From contig OY754327.1 in assembly GCA_963573305.1 (NCBI GenBank), positions 186,194,386 through 186,258,385 on the forward strand: a stretch of DNA of 64,000 nt, read 5' to 3'. The notes beneath the pieces were generated by a model. That model was given only the letters and a program-made list of their open reading frames with translations. It searched no databases and had not been told where the DNA came from. This stretch comes from Pyrrhosoma nymphula (lineage: Eukaryota > Arthropoda > Insecta > Odonata > Coenagrionidae). Below, one piece after another: positions 25,201-37,290 of this stretch (within the stretch, counting starts at the first letter, position 1; every line of letters starts with the position of its first letter). The translations under genes were made by a program, and so were the position numbers.

Positions 25201-26110
25201 TTCGTCCTCATCCCGCGGATCGCATCCTCGCCGTAATTACTATGGATAGCAGTCGATGGGGATAATGCACGTTATTTATCAGAGAAGGAGGAAGGGACAG
25301 AGGGGGTGGGGTGGGGGAAGCCCTCAATGGCCTCTCACACAAATGCACCCGGATGATGCACGAGGCCTTCCATGCCTTGGAGCAATCACATCTCTCACGC
25401 ATCCAATTTATTTTGTGCTTGGATTCTGTTGGAATAATTAATAAGTTTGCGATAAAGCCATCATATTTCTGTTGGGAAAAAAGGGGAAGCAGGGAGGGGG
25501 GTACATTGGTAAGGGGAGCGGGAAACATTGATAGCCGAAGTGGACTCGAGAGTTCGACCGAATACCGCCGTCGCCGATAATTTCCCAATCCCATTAAACT
25601 AAAAGGTTCGTTCCCTTCTCTCAATTCCTTTCCACCCCCACCCCCCGGGCTACCTCCCCGCCCCCTCCGCACCTCCCCCGCCGTACCTCCACATTCCCTC
25701 CCGCCTTTCTCCCCTCCCCTCGTGTTCTCCTTCCTCCCTCCGCTTTGACAATCAAAGCCTCCCTCCCCTTCTCCGCCGCATCCCTCCTTCCCCCATCCAA
25801 CCCCCCTCCCCCGTCGTCCACTCGACCCCTGAATGCGGATCGCCACGAGGGAACCTTCCCGTCCCTCCCCCACCCAACCCCCGCCCCACCCACACCCCTC
25901 CAACCCTTCACGATCTCCATCACAACGAGATCATCCTCGCGACCAGATCCATCAGCGAGAGGCTGGTTGGTGGATGGGGGTTTGGTGGGGGGGGGGGTTG
26001 GGGTGGAAAGGGGGCTCCGGTCGAACTGGCGGCCCCCGCTGACCACCTCGCCCCCTTGGGGGACCCTCGCGAGTGACTTCTGAGTCCACGTGCTACTCTC
26101 TGATGGGATA
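25200..26110. other. GC-rich polypyrimidine island
   Basis: Very C-rich on the + strand from 25620 to 26040, with a G run at 25986-25995. Frames of 231 and 192 codons on the minus strand are glycine-, arginine- and glutamate-rich low complexity, and different strands are open together. No exon is supported. Confidence 0.4.
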
Positions 26111-26329
26111 CGCCGAAAGAACTGGTGGCAGAGGTTGGTCATGCTCCAACCGTGGAGATGTGAGAGAACGGGAAGAGAAAGTGAATCGGAAGAGAGCACT
26201 GATTAATAATGAGTGCTACGTTTTGACAGATTCGTGTCCTGCACTGCGGGAGTGACACCTGTGAATGGTAAGAGGGAAAAAAGAGATGTTTTACATCCTG
26301 CTCTGTAGTGTACCTTTCTTATTTTCAGC

Positions 26330-28020
26330 ATCTAAATCTACATACAACTCTGCGAGTCACCGCATGGACTTGTGGCAGGGTTAGGACACCATACTTAGTA
26401 AATGGAGTGAAAAAGGGATGGGAAAGGCAAAAGTGAACTTAATGTCTTAGTACTTCGATCTGTTTTCTTAATTAAATCACTAATGGTGCGATGGAATGAT
26501 GGGATTAATATGCCTATAAGTTCGGCAGATTATATCTCTTGTTTTGTCGCTTCTAATAACTCTTGAGATATATTGCGGGGCTAAAATTATCTCCCCTGTG
26601 TCGTTCTGAAACTCGCCCGATGTGAATTGTGGAAGTAATCGACCCCTATCATGTAGCCTCCTGTAGTCTCTTTACGGCTCCCAATCTAATCCTTCCATCA
26701 GCTGTTTGACACTTTCTGTGCGTTCGTAGCAGTTTTCAACGAAGCATGCGGCTTTCCAGTGAATTTTATTTACTTCGCGAATCTTTCTGCTCATGGTCCC
26801 AAATGTTCACGGCATATTCAAGACGTGGCCTCACCAGAGCAAGGTAGAATCTCTCTTTTGTCTTTTCATCGGAGAACCTTCCTATTATTCGCTTGATTAA
26901 TTCCTATTTTCTTTAACGCCGCGCCACAAATGTTTCATACGTGTTTCCTCGCGTTACGTCTGACGTCAAGGTGACTCTCAGGTATATGACTCTATCTCAC
27001 TCCTTTATACTATCCCTTCCCTGTTTATAGAAATAGCGCTGATGTGAAATATTTTGTAAGACGTTTACTGCAGTGCACTTTACTAAGGTTAAGTTCGAGC
27101 CCCCATACAAGACACCAAAAGTTAATGTTGTTGATGTCTGATGAGAGAGCTTCAGCAAGTCAGCATTTGAGACGATTTCGCGGTAGATAACAACATCCTC
27201 AGCGAAGAAACTAATTTCTCTTCTTACTCTGGATTTAATGTCCTTTATATTAATGAGGAATAAGAGGGGGCCGCTCACGCTTCCTTGAGGAACGCCGGAT
27301 GTCACTCTAACCATGTTGGAACTAACTTTCGATTACCACTATTTGTTTGCGGTCAGTTAGGATATCGCGTGTCCAATTCACTGTTTTTCCTTTCCCCTGC
27401 ATGATATTAATTTGAATATTATTTTTTGTGAGGAAAGTATTCAAATGCGTTCTTGAAATCCAGGGATAACGCGTCAACTTGCTTTTTCTCTTCGCCTGAT
27501 TTTGGAATATCATGGAGGATGAGTCTAAGCTTGGTTTTTAATATATCTACTCTTCCGAAAGCCGTGCATTGAAAGAATGTTTGATTATTCAGGAAGGTGA
27601 TGATATTATTAACATTAATGTGCTAGAGAATCTTGCATGATAGAGATGTAAATGATATGAGCCGGAAGTTCCGTGGGTCTTTTTTCTTTCCTTTTTTTTT
27701 AATATTGGAGCTAGGCTATTTCAAGTACCTATTGTGTTAATTTACCTGCGAATAATGACTTGTTAAAATGTGAATTCTGGAAAGGATGCGATGTGCGGGG
27801 ACAACTTCTTGGGCATGCGAGCAGGTATATCTTCTGTGCCTGGGGACTTGTTACATTTAATGGAGCGTAGGCAAGTACGGAGGCATTACAGGAGGATTCA
27901 TAACATTCTCCTGTGAAAACAGCGTCTCATAGAGGCCTTATTCTTAGGCTCCGTCAAGTCAACGATTCTGAAAGGCACCAAACGGCAGTTTCTCCATAAC
28001 ATCGTCATTGATGTCTTTGA
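26330..28020 (-). pseudogene. CR1/Jockey-group LINE reverse transcriptase pseudogene, copy 2
   Basis: Read on the minus strand, the order of blocks is that of a LINE reverse transcriptase. NKSPGTEDIPARMPKKLS (about 27840, early fingers motif) comes first. INIMQGKGKTVNWTRDILTD with RKQIVV (about 27340-27420) follows, then VTSGVPQGSVSGPLLFLI (about 27290). ISFFAEDVVIYREI (about 27190) is the catalytic block, where the usual F-A-D-D reads F-A-E-D. Post-RT RIIGRFSDEKTKERFYLALV and LEYAVNIWDHE (26790-26900) come next. The 3' tail near 26335 is a (GATGTA)-like repeat. Frameshifts and stops separate the blocks. The changed catalytic Asp and broken frames mean no activity. Confidence 0.85.
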
Positions 28021-28426
28021 CGTCGGCCGCACCTTATACAGATAGCATGTTAACGAGTGGTTACATGGTTATATATCACAATTTAACTTAAAGCAGTGCT
28101 TTACCGGTCGGAAACACTAGTAGGTACAAAAATGGTAAAACATTGTGGCAATACCAAGGTGAGGAACACCATCACTATCTCGTGGCTAAGTATCGCCCTT
28201 GTTCTAAAAACCTGTTTTTATTCATGCTGGAACTAGTTCTACCAGAATTATCCCTGTATATTATACATAGAAAGGAGTATTTAACATTTCGCTGCAATGG
28301 GATCCAATTGCACTCATTGGATGTATTTTTTGGCATAATTTGTGCCCTCTTCTCACTGCGTAATAATTCTTGGACGGATACCTTAGCGCAAACTACTGCT
28401 CCCACAAAGTGGGTGGGTCCCTAGAA

Positions 28427-28582
28427 GGGTGGATCAAAAAACAGTTTTTTTTAATCGGTCAGATCCTGGTGCTTATCGTTTGTGGTTGGTGGTCCTTATA
28501 ACCCACAAAAAATTCCAATTTGATCGGGTTATATCTTCAGGCTGCGCTTTTTTGTCAACTTTTTAACTTTTATGAAAAAATA
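28427..28582 (+). repeat. Left terminal inverted repeat of the 4-kb transposon
   Basis: Outer end GGGTGGATCAAAAAACAG. Aligns with the reverse complement of 32285-32441 over its full length with small differences. Confidence 0.85.
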
Positions 28583-29489
28583 CAAAAAAAATTGCGAATT
28601 TTCCTGATAGTTTTTAGATATTCCCGGAGTGATTATATAGCAAATAATTACACATATTTCTTGGATGTTGCTTAATATTAGCGATTGAGTGTGCTTGAAT
28701 CAGGCAAAATGGTTTCTTAATTCGCCAAAATTCGTCAAAAAACGCCAAATATACAGAAATGTTACCGATGTTGGGTAGGCAATAACTCGACCCCACCGAC
28801 TTAAGTTTACCAAGAACGATAAGGAAATAGGAAAAGAAGTAAACTGCAACTCTTAGTTCGACGACTAATCGACTATCCAGCACTCACCAAGAGGAGGTGG
28901 CTGCAAATACATTAATAACGCCAGAACGTGCGTTTCTTATGCCCTGCACCGATAGGACTCCTTCTCTTCCGTTTACCCTAGTAGTGCTCCCATCATCCGT
29001 GCGAGGCAAAGCGAAGGACACGAAGGACGGATGAAGATGGAGAATTCATTTTTCAAACGAAGGAGTTTAACTCAGGAACAAGTAGTCAGACCAGGGACGA
29101 TCTGAGATCGTTTTCGCGTGCATGTGAGAGGCGTGGTGTGTCAGACAGAGCAGCTGCACACTTGGAATCAAGTCTTTTGAATGATATACCTAGATAAAAC
29201 AATACCTGAAAAGGAGAAATTTAACATTGTTACAGACAGAAATAATGCCAAGTGACAGCGCTCACGAATGCGACAAACACTACAAGAACAACAATGTCCC
29301 CAGAACAAGAACATTTTGTCTTTGTACGTCGATGGAAGGAAAGATTCTACTTTAGTGAAAGAGACATGTGAAGAGACTGGAAAAACGTACCAACGGACTT
29401 GTCAAGATGACTACTACCTACCCTCTACTACGGACTGCCTTACTCACGTTACGCCCAAAACAGCCGACGCAGAAGGAACAACTGCCGCT

Positions 29490-30680
29490 ATTTGGAACTT
29501 TCTCTGCGAAAAGGCGTAGGTTTGACGGAATTGTCGTGCATAGTATATGACGGAGAAGGAAAGAACACGAGGAAAAACACCGGCATCATTAGGCGTTTAG
29601 AAGAATATATCCAGCATTCTCTCAAATGGATTGTGTGTCAATTGCATTATAATGAACTGCCTCTAAGACATATTTTTGACAAAATTGACGGCAAGATGTC
29701 CGGCACGAAGAGAATTCATGGCGACGTAGGAAAGAGCTTGTCTACTTGCCAATACCGACCCATCGTTCAGTTCGAAAAAATTGAAGATGTCCTTCGTGAT
29801 ACTGGCGTTGATGTTCTCAGCAAAGACAAGGCTTACCCCTACAAAATGTGCCAGGCAGTAAACTGTGGAGTATGTCCAAAATATCTTGCGATATGTCTTC
29901 CTGGGCACATTCACCATGCTCGATGGCTGACTCTTGCAGGGCGCATACTTCGACTGTATATAGTAACGTCAAATCCATCAACTACTCTCAAGACATTGAC
30001 AGAATTTGTCGTTCAAGTTCACGCTCGCATGTCGTTTCACTTATAATGCAATGGAACTATCAAGGACGCGTCAAAAAACCTATGGCTAATATAACAGAAA
30101 ATGGAGTACCTACTTACCAAACAATTTAAACACTATTCTCAATAATCATCTTCAAAATCATGCTTTCTGGGGGCAACCAGAAAACATACTTGTGGGTATG
30201 TTGGCAGACAGTCACCCAAATGTGCGTCAAAACGCGGCAAAGAAGAACCGGGAAGCAAGAAAAGGCCAAAGCCAACCAAACATCAACAATGGAAAATTGG
30301 CACCCTCAGTGATCAACTTAAATGCCAAATATTACAGAGATTTAGTGCACTGAGGAAAAGAAGATAATAAAATAACCTCCAGTAGCACACTAACTTACCA
30401 ATGAATATTTTGAAGAGATCGCAGAAGGAAGAGACGATTCCCTAGGAAAACTGCAGACTTCGTTTGACCTGCCGTGCCTTAGCCATGCAGTGGAACGGTG
30501 CGTCAAGGATGTAACTGCTGCATCAATTGGTGTATGTGGTTATGACTCCCGAGATGGCTACATTAGGACTCGATTGGAGGACAGGAAAATAATACCAAAG
30601 TTTGATACCAAAGCGGACTTAAAAATCTTAATAGGCCAGTCTACGGTTGGTTCTCTCCCAGACAGCCTGAAAGTTATGTT
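29490..30680 (+). pseudogene. Broken transposon-borne gene, HARWLT-type family
   Basis: Three frame segments read one protein. Segment 1 (29517-30046) has CIVYDGEGKNTRKNTGIIR, LKWIVCQLHYNELPLRHIFD, KIDGKMSGTKRIHGDVGK, and then GHIHHARWLTLAGRILRLY with TSNPSTTLKTLTEFV. A stop ends it at 30046. Segment 2 (about 30158-30350) has FWGQPENILVGMLAD. Segment 3 (about 30475-30660) has LSHAVERCVKDVTAASIGV, then DGYIRTRLEDRKI. I recognise the motif order (NELPLRH, SG, HARWLT, RILRLY, AVERCVK) from a multi-copy, functionally uncharacterised arthropod family; I do not know its biochemistry. A transposase role is inferred only from position between inverted repeats. An upstream frame at 29268-29519 may hold part of the N-terminus. 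The last codons of the frame ending at 30720 are Helitron sequence. Confidence 0.7.
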
Positions 30681-32283
30681 TTTTGCTGAAAAACATCACA
30701 TTTTTCTCTTAAATCAATAATAGCACATTTCCTTGACAACCAGAGATTTGATTTTCAAAGGATATTCACGCCTCTAGCATTTAAGTTTTCCTGCAGGCCC
30801 ATGATAGAACCTAGAAATAAAATCTGTATAAAAAGGGCCCAGAGTCCCAAGGGCCCCATGATAGATTGCTTTGGGGGGTAATCGATATATTCAATGCGAA
30901 TATATATATATACAACAAGTATACACTTCAATGCCTATTCTCAAAGTAGCTCTCATAGGGGCACTGTATGTATATGAGAGAACACTTACGTAGTAAAAGA
31001 TACTTATAAAGGAATTAAATGTGCAAGAATATTTACGTGCAGCGAATAGTTATGGTAATAATGTCTCTATTGCTACAACAAACACGGCGTTGTTTATTAT
31101 CGTTTAATACTCAGATGTATTACACGTAGTGGAACCGTCTGCCTCTCTTTACGATTGGGAACTGTTTTTTAGACCGATTCCCACATCATAAACGATACGA
31201 GTTATGTATATACGTTTAAAAGTTATAAAGTGCAGTTAACTTACATTCACTCAATCATCGCGTTGCCTATTCAAGACAATCACTCGCTGCTGTTTCCCCT
31301 CCTTGGACTTAAAAATATATCCATCAACATGCCTAATAAAAAAGAGTAACCTTTCGAAAAAATCTTCTAAAGCAAGAGGAATGTCTTCTTTGCGAGAAAA
31401 GGAGCTATTGCAATAAAAACGACGAAGGTTAGACTTGGATGCTCAAAGACATGCTCACTAGTGATCTCATGAGCATCTCCCCGTGGTGTTTCTCGGGTTA
31501 CGCTAAGAAACGCACAAATTTCATCCTAACCCAGCCTACAGACGGGTAACCAACAATAAATCTCTTTCAAATATAGACCCATCTGTTTCGAAACTCCAAT
31601 CTGTTTAAAGATGGCGGAAATTATAATGACGTCACTACATATTTCTTACCAGAAAGAAGAATGGAAATTCTGCGCAATTAACGACATCCGTGCATGAAAA
31701 TCGACACGTGAACTAAGAATCACCACAGATTTTTAATTTAGCAACCGAAACCAATGATTATCATCACTTCATCATCACTCCGGGTGATGGAGAGGAATTC
31801 ATAGGTCAAATAAACATGGCTGCCGCTGCAAATGCTCCTTTTGACGTTGTCAACCGCTGGATTGTACCCTACTCTCCTATCCTGATTAAGACACTCAACG
31901 CACATGTCAACGTTGAATTGCGCAACTAAATTAAGTAATTGAATGCAAATATATGTATGTACACAAGGGAAGCGATGAAGATATTAATCACTTAGAAGAC
32001 GGCTCAAGAAAACCGGAGGGACAAGGTGACCATCTATCAACCTGGGTGCTATTTAAGGAGTATTTTGGTTTTCCGTGGAGGAAAGAGGACCAGCAGTCAC
32101 TCATCTCTCCGTGTACCTGAAAAACGGTCAGCGTGTCTACTACAACGAACACAACATACAATATAGGTCAAGAACTCTTCAAATGACCACGCTGACAGTA
32201 TTCTTTAGGATTTGTGGTATTCTAATAAAATAAGTGCAAGTTTTTTTTCAAACCCGTTGAATTTCAACGGGTACTTTCCGCTA
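30680..32283 (+). mobile_element. Non-autonomous Helitron, copy D (5'-truncated, nested)
   Basis: Same family as copies A-C but in the opposite orientation. It starts inside the family (GCTGAAAAACATCAC, matching A near 12050), so the 5' 500 or so bases are missing. It ends with the hairpin ACCCGTTGAATTTCAACGGGT and CCGCTA at about 32255-32283. It sits inside the 4-kb transposon and abuts the inner edge of the right inverted repeat. It removed or displaced the end of the resident gene. Confidence 0.75.
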
Positions 32284-32284
32284 T

Positions 32285-32441
32285 TTTTTCATAAAAATTT
32301 ACAATTTAGACTAAAAAGCGCAGCCTGAAGATATAATCTGATTAAGTTGGAATATTTTGTGGGTTATAAGGACCACCAACCACAAATATTTAAGCACTAG
32401 CCGCAGACCGATTTAGAAAAAAACTGTTTTTCGGTCCACCC
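32285..32441 (-). repeat. Right terminal inverted repeat of the 4-kb transposon
   Basis: Outer end, read inward on the minus strand, GGGTGGACCGAAAAACAG. Pairs with 28427-28582. Confidence 0.85.
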
Positions 32442-32446
32442 TAGTA

Positions 32447-33385
32447 CTCAGTGCAAAGTGAGGCGTACGCTGTGCAAGGTGAGGCGTGGACAGAAACAGG
32501 TCTCGTGAGGCTGATCGTCCCGCATGCCATCATAGCACGCGGGTGGATCCAAACTCATTCCTATGGAATGAACGGGCACATTCAATCCCACCAGCCCAGA
32601 TTTCACCATTGGTGACTAGTAGAGGTGCAAACTGATCTTAGTGAATACACTGCTAACTGCGGATTTTCGGGACGGAAAACGGTGACCCGTTGCATGGCAG
32701 ACGCGCACACTAACAAACTGATGCCTCGCCTCTTACGTAGTCCTTCCACGATGTGTCCCGTAGGGTTGTCCGTTGGAAGGCCACGGATGACCAAAAATGC
32801 TGTTTATCCCTCTGGGAGACGGAAGGAGTAACATAGAAAACATTGCATTTGTATCCTACGCCACAATTGCAATGCTTTCTTCCCGAGTATTTTGAGTCCA
32901 TTTCTGGCCACATCACTACAGAGGAACGCAAAGCGTATGTGTATAAAATTAACAGTGAAAAAAGCATTACCGCGAACGACACATCCACCGCAAGTTTTAC
33001 GCATTCACGAGGTTTCTCAACGATCGACTCTCATTCAAATTTGACTGCTTGGCAAAAAAAGAAGTTTGCACGTTACAAAATGAGCAATGATTCAATGTTG
33101 ATAAAAACCATAGATTTCATAAAATTTTTTTCCATTTATTACATTGCAGTCACGTTCTTTTGTTTTTACTTAAAGGACAGAATGCCATATCTACAAACTG
33201 TTCTAACAAGAACCGAGAATATTCCTCACGATCCCAGATTTCATATGGGAAATAAAAATTAAATGACCGTTGCATAATAAAATCATTTGGCTAGCGACAT
33301 TTAAAAGTGTACAACATACCCATCACGCTTTTCCCTTTCGGAGCAGGCAAAGTCTTAAGAAATAAGTAATTGCAGGTAGGTCTAC
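32447..33385. other. Anonymous stretch
   Basis: A 139-codon + strand frame (32843-33262) shows no recognisable domain and ends in a hydrophobic patch. No repeat ends found. Confidence 0.35.
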
Positions 33386-33389
33386 AAAA

Positions 33390-33665
33390 CTGGCTCACTT
33401 TTAATAATGCCCTCCATAATATGCCCTCTCCATGCATACATCTGTTTGGCTTCTATTACACTCGAGCATTGCTTCACAAAAGCTCTCCCACTCCACTTCA
33501 GGAGTCTCTTCATTCACTCATGGCTTTCGCGGTCTTACCCTTCCTCTCGCACCATTACCAATACAATCATACACTTCTTTCGTTATTCGACTCTCTACCA
33601 TTCTCTCGACGTAGCTAAACCAACGAGGCACACTTCTCTCATACTTGTTCATCACTGGAGCATCC
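33390..33665 (-). pseudogene. C-terminal fragment of a LINE ORF2
   Basis: Minus-strand frame reading MNKYERSVPRWFSYVERM, then ESRITKEVYDC and GARGRVRPRKP before a stop. The pattern R-W-F/G-x-x-x-E-R-M, then K-x-V-Y, then R-G-R-x-R-P-R-K is the familiar end of many RTE- or CR1-type LINE polyproteins after the reverse transcriptase. Downstream codons (CMERAYYGGHY) continue in the same frame after the stop. No reverse transcriptase is adjacent, so this is an isolated fragment. Confidence 0.55.
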
Positions 33666-33757
33666 AACCAACACTCATTCATGAATCACTCATTTCAAAC
33701 AAAGTAATTAAATAAGAGAGCAATTGACAAGAAAATTAAATTAATAAAATTAATCCT

Positions 33758-33831
33758 AATTGTCAATAGAAGTAAAGGAAAAAGAGTAGTGCATGCATCG
33801 GAGTCTTTTTCCTTTGCTTCTATTGACAATT
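33758..33831. repeat. 28-bp near-perfect hairpin
   Basis: Arms 33758-33785 and 33804-33831 pair at 27 of 28 positions (AATTGTCAATAGAAG ... GGAAAAAGA) around an 18-base loop. The size is in the range of a miRNA precursor stem, but it could equally be a tiny inverted-repeat element. A partial copy of the outer arm (CAATTGACAA) lies at 33721. Confidence 0.8.
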
Positions 33832-33839
33832 TGCATTTC

Positions 33840-34475
33840 TAGCCATATTCATCCTCCTTTTGCCGCAAATACTTCTCAGGTACCTACCCCATTCACAATG
33901 CAATCAGCCCACTTTAATGCTTATCCTGGCATACCAAGGTCCCGCTGCCGTATGATAACGTCGGGAGGAGAGTACTTTCGTACACTGCGATTCCCTAATC
34001 AAACGCACATTCCAAGGTATGCTACACATACAAACAACGACTTTCCTTCCGGAATTCGCACGCCCTAAAATATCTTCATCGAAAACAATCGGCCAAGAAA
34101 CAAAAAATGTCTCCTTGTTCAATTATTTCATAGTTTCCCATTATCATAAAATCATTCTTCTCACTCTCCCAAGCAAAAACAACTACTTTGGTCTTCGGTC
34201 ATGAGCCCATTCCATTCCATTCACCACGGAATTTATCTCGGGGCTACTCTTTTAAATCGTAATAAAATGCGCATGTGGTTTTTCACTCATATTTCAAGTT
34301 TTTGATTGGGTTAAATCCGTCGAGAACGGCGATATTGATGATAAGGCCAAATTTTATCTCGTCTTTTAAAGTATCGGATTCAAAATTGAATTCAAAATTA
34401 TGAGCGGATGAAACTCTTCAGCTGCCACATTCTCCGTCTCGGATGCTCGACACTCGAAGAAGACCAGATTACTTT
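33840..34475. other. Anonymous stretch
   Basis: Short frames only; nothing recognised. Confidence 0.4.
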
Positions 34476-34945
34476 CGTATCGAATGTGCCTGTGGGGGGG
34501 CTCCACTGTGAGATCATCTTGCGAGGAAGGGGAGATGCCCTGATTCCTCCTTCCCCAAACCCGCCTGCCTCTCCCCCGTTCCATTGTTGACAGTCCATGT
34601 ACATCGAGTGAGCGCGGCGTATCGACCTCCAAGGCCCCCCTCCTCCCCACTCTAAACCTCCTCCCCCCCCCCTAACTCTCCCCCCGTCCACCCCCCCCTG
34701 GCCGACCCAACCCATCACGGGCTCCTGTGCTCACGACGGGACGGTGGTGTGGAGAGCCGGGAGACATGGCAGCAAGGGGGGGCGGGGAGGCGGAAGGGCG
34801 GGAGTTGGGAAGACACGGTTTGATGATACCCCACTCCTACCAACCTCCAAATGTCCCCATTCCCTCCTCCCCTACCTATCCCCCCACCCCAACGCAAGCT
34901 CCTTGGAGGAAAAAAAGGGTCCAGTAATAAACTGCGAAGGAGCCA
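34476..34945. other. GC-rich polypyrimidine island
   Basis: C runs up to ten (34664-34673), flanked by CpG-containing DNA. Frames on both strands are low complexity. Confidence 0.4.
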
Positions 34946-36430
34946 GAGGGGATGAAAGGGCCATTTTGAATGTCGCCGCTCGTAGCTGTGCACACATTCT
35001 TCGCCACATTAGTGTTAAAATCCGAAGTCGAACGGAATGGAATTCAGTTTAGCAAAAGCCACTCTGGTTAAACCGAGCGGAGGGGAGCGCTGAGGTGAGG
35101 TGCAGAATTTTCATCCTTAACCTATTGAGAAAATGTTCTGAAGGAACACTCGAGATGAAAATGTGAAAATATTAACAGAGGGAGTTGCATCGAAAACACT
35201 TCGTAACTCATTTCAACGAAACTTTCAGGTGAAACTACTCGTTGAGATAATTTGTGACGGCACAAACAAAGGCATTTTCAGCCTTACGAGAGAGAAGGGA
35301 TGATAGTAAAACGCTGAGTTCATTTGTGATGAAGATGCATGTAGCGCCTTCATTTTGACAAAGTTAGCATATCACTTTCCCACGATGACAGAAAATTCAC
35401 TCGGATGAACAGACCGACGAATGAAATAGAGTTTACCCCATGAAATAGCAACCTTCACATCAATTATGTAAAAAGAGGGAGGTTATAGTGATGGCACATT
35501 GGAAACAATGCCCCAGGGACTCATATTCACGAACCAGACTTTCACACACAAAGGTCGATTTGATCGTCTAGGGCAGTGGTTCGGGCATGCGAAATTCTCT
35601 AATAAGGGTTGGGACGGCCAATTATTTTCCCTAAACTTACCGTGATTTCCTAAAGTAGTCGAGTATTCTGTTGAACCACATAGGTTACGTTTCGCTGGCC
35701 TAGTGAGGGGCTTCTCTAGGGTTAGACAACGGGGCCACCGGCCGATAGCCAAACGTATAACTACCCTGGATTGTCGAAACATTTACTCTAAGAAAGAGAC
35801 AATATATAAGTGAATTTATACCAACCTCCACCTTGGTCCACGGTCTCTAAATACGTGTGATACCAAAAAATGAGAGGAAGTGACCTTGAAAATCTTTGAG
35901 CCAAGGTCCAATTGTCAAACTTACTTTGAAATATACGTGTAATAAGTTTCATAGGCTTCGAGGTATATAACAACATAGAAAATATTAAACTGATTTAAGG
36001 TATCTCTAAAATTAAAACAAAATACCTTAAAACGTAATAGGCATGTCAGCATTTGCACAAAAACAAAGAAACGAAGGCCTTAAAACAGATTCATTAAACA
36101 CATTTATTAAAGGAAGCCATATCTCTATCGGTTGCATTTGTCCATTATAAAATAAAACCGAAATAACTTTGTCAGTTCCACAATTAATTTATTACCGACC
36201 TAGGTTTCAGCGAATGATCACCATTTTCAAGGCTTGAGTCAATATCTTATATTATTTGTCCAGTTGGCTTAAAATCAGTCGTGAGGGATGGAGAATATGT
36301 GAGAGAAAATAAAACTTTAGATTGTTTCAGTCTATGCAGCGTCAAAAATTTAAACAAAAAGGAGGATAATAAGGTCTCAAACCTGGAATCCTATTTCAAC
36401 TCTGAATAGATCACAAAAGAGTTCAGAATT
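34946..36430. other. AT-rich anonymous stretch
   Basis: A minus-strand frame at 35483-35782 has no recognisable domain. No repeat structure seen. Confidence 0.4.
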
Positions 36431-37290
36431 TCACTCGTGAACAGCGCCGGGAATGGGCGGCCCAGAAGAAGAAGGGGCCCATTCCCAGCAAAGGCAAACC
36501 CCCCTTCCTCCTCTATGCTCGCCTACGTCGCGATACTTGGTCCACGACTGGCCACGCGAGGTTTTCTCCGCTCGCACGGCAGCCACGCAGAAGGACGAGC
36601 GACGGGTGCGGCTCTTCACTGCTCCCAGCATCCCCCGGTGCGAGATGCGAGGGTGGGCGACATCACCGGCCCAGCGCCCATAAAGCCAAAGGTACACAGA
36701 GGGGGTTGGGCCCGGCGCTGGATGTAGTATATCCCCGCTCTGTGTCCATAAAAGGGGAATGGGGCGGAGGGGGAGTGGATGGGGCTGCGTTGCCCCCCAC
36801 CCGCCAAGAGAACGGGCGCCTTGGCGACGGAGGCAGATGGGGAGGGGAGGGAGGGGGGGGGGGATGATGGATGGCGGATTTCAGGTGAGTGGAAGGCGGT
36901 GGTGAATGGCAGGGGGGTGCGTCGTTGAGGCGCACGAGTCAGCACAGGCATCGCCACCAAAGGGGAGGGAGAGTGGAGGAGGAGGAGAGAGGTAATGATG
37001 TTTACTGCCGGCCCTCCTTCCGGGTCGTCGAGCGCCAATTTATCGCCATTAAAGCGTCGGTTGCTCCATGAGACGAAAGGCGCGCTGCGGCGCCACCGTC
37101 GCCCTCGTTTTCCACCCCCTACCTCCCCTCTGAGCATCGCCGTGTGCCGTGTCCACGAGAGAGAGCACAAACACTCCCAGGGGGGGTGCCCCCCCCCAAT
37201 TCCGTCCCCCCCCCTCCCCCCCACCCCTGCCCCTTCCATCGCTCACTCACAAATCACAGCCCGTGCTGGAGTCTTCTCCTTCTGATCAAA
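36431..37290. other. GC-rich island with G and C runs
   Basis: G run at 36850-36861 and C runs near 37190-37220. A 207-codon minus-strand frame is proline/serine/histidine-rich low complexity. Could be a CpG island; CpG is frequent at 36520-36640 and 37020-37110. Confidence 0.4.

Larger units (their letters stand above)
28427..32441. mobile_element. 4-kb inverted-repeat DNA transposon, superfamily unassigned
   Basis: Terminal inverted repeats of about 155 bp (28427-28582 and 32285-32441) begin GGGTGGAYC. They share CAAAAAACAGTTTTTTT-like, TGGTTGGTGGTCCTTATAACC and CTTCAGGCTGCGCTTTTT-like blocks. Flanks are TAGAA (28422-28426) and TAGTA (32442-32446), a candidate 5-bp target duplication with one mismatch. 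Inside lies a broken gene (29490-30680) of a protein family I remember as repetitive and uncharacterised in arthropod genomes. A Helitron has invaded the 3' side (30680-32283). Terminal sequence and duplication length do not match a superfamily I can name with confidence. Confidence 0.8.

Noticed and set aside
25208..26199. Minus-strand frames of 231 and 192 codons
   Set aside because: Glycine/arginine low complexity forced by a polypyrimidine island.
32843..33262. 139-codon + strand frame with a hydrophobic end
   Set aside because: No recognisable domain, and AT-rich DNA gives such frames by chance.
36616..37239. 207-codon minus-strand frame
   Set aside because: Proline/serine-rich, from C- and G-run DNA; overlaps open frames on the other strand.
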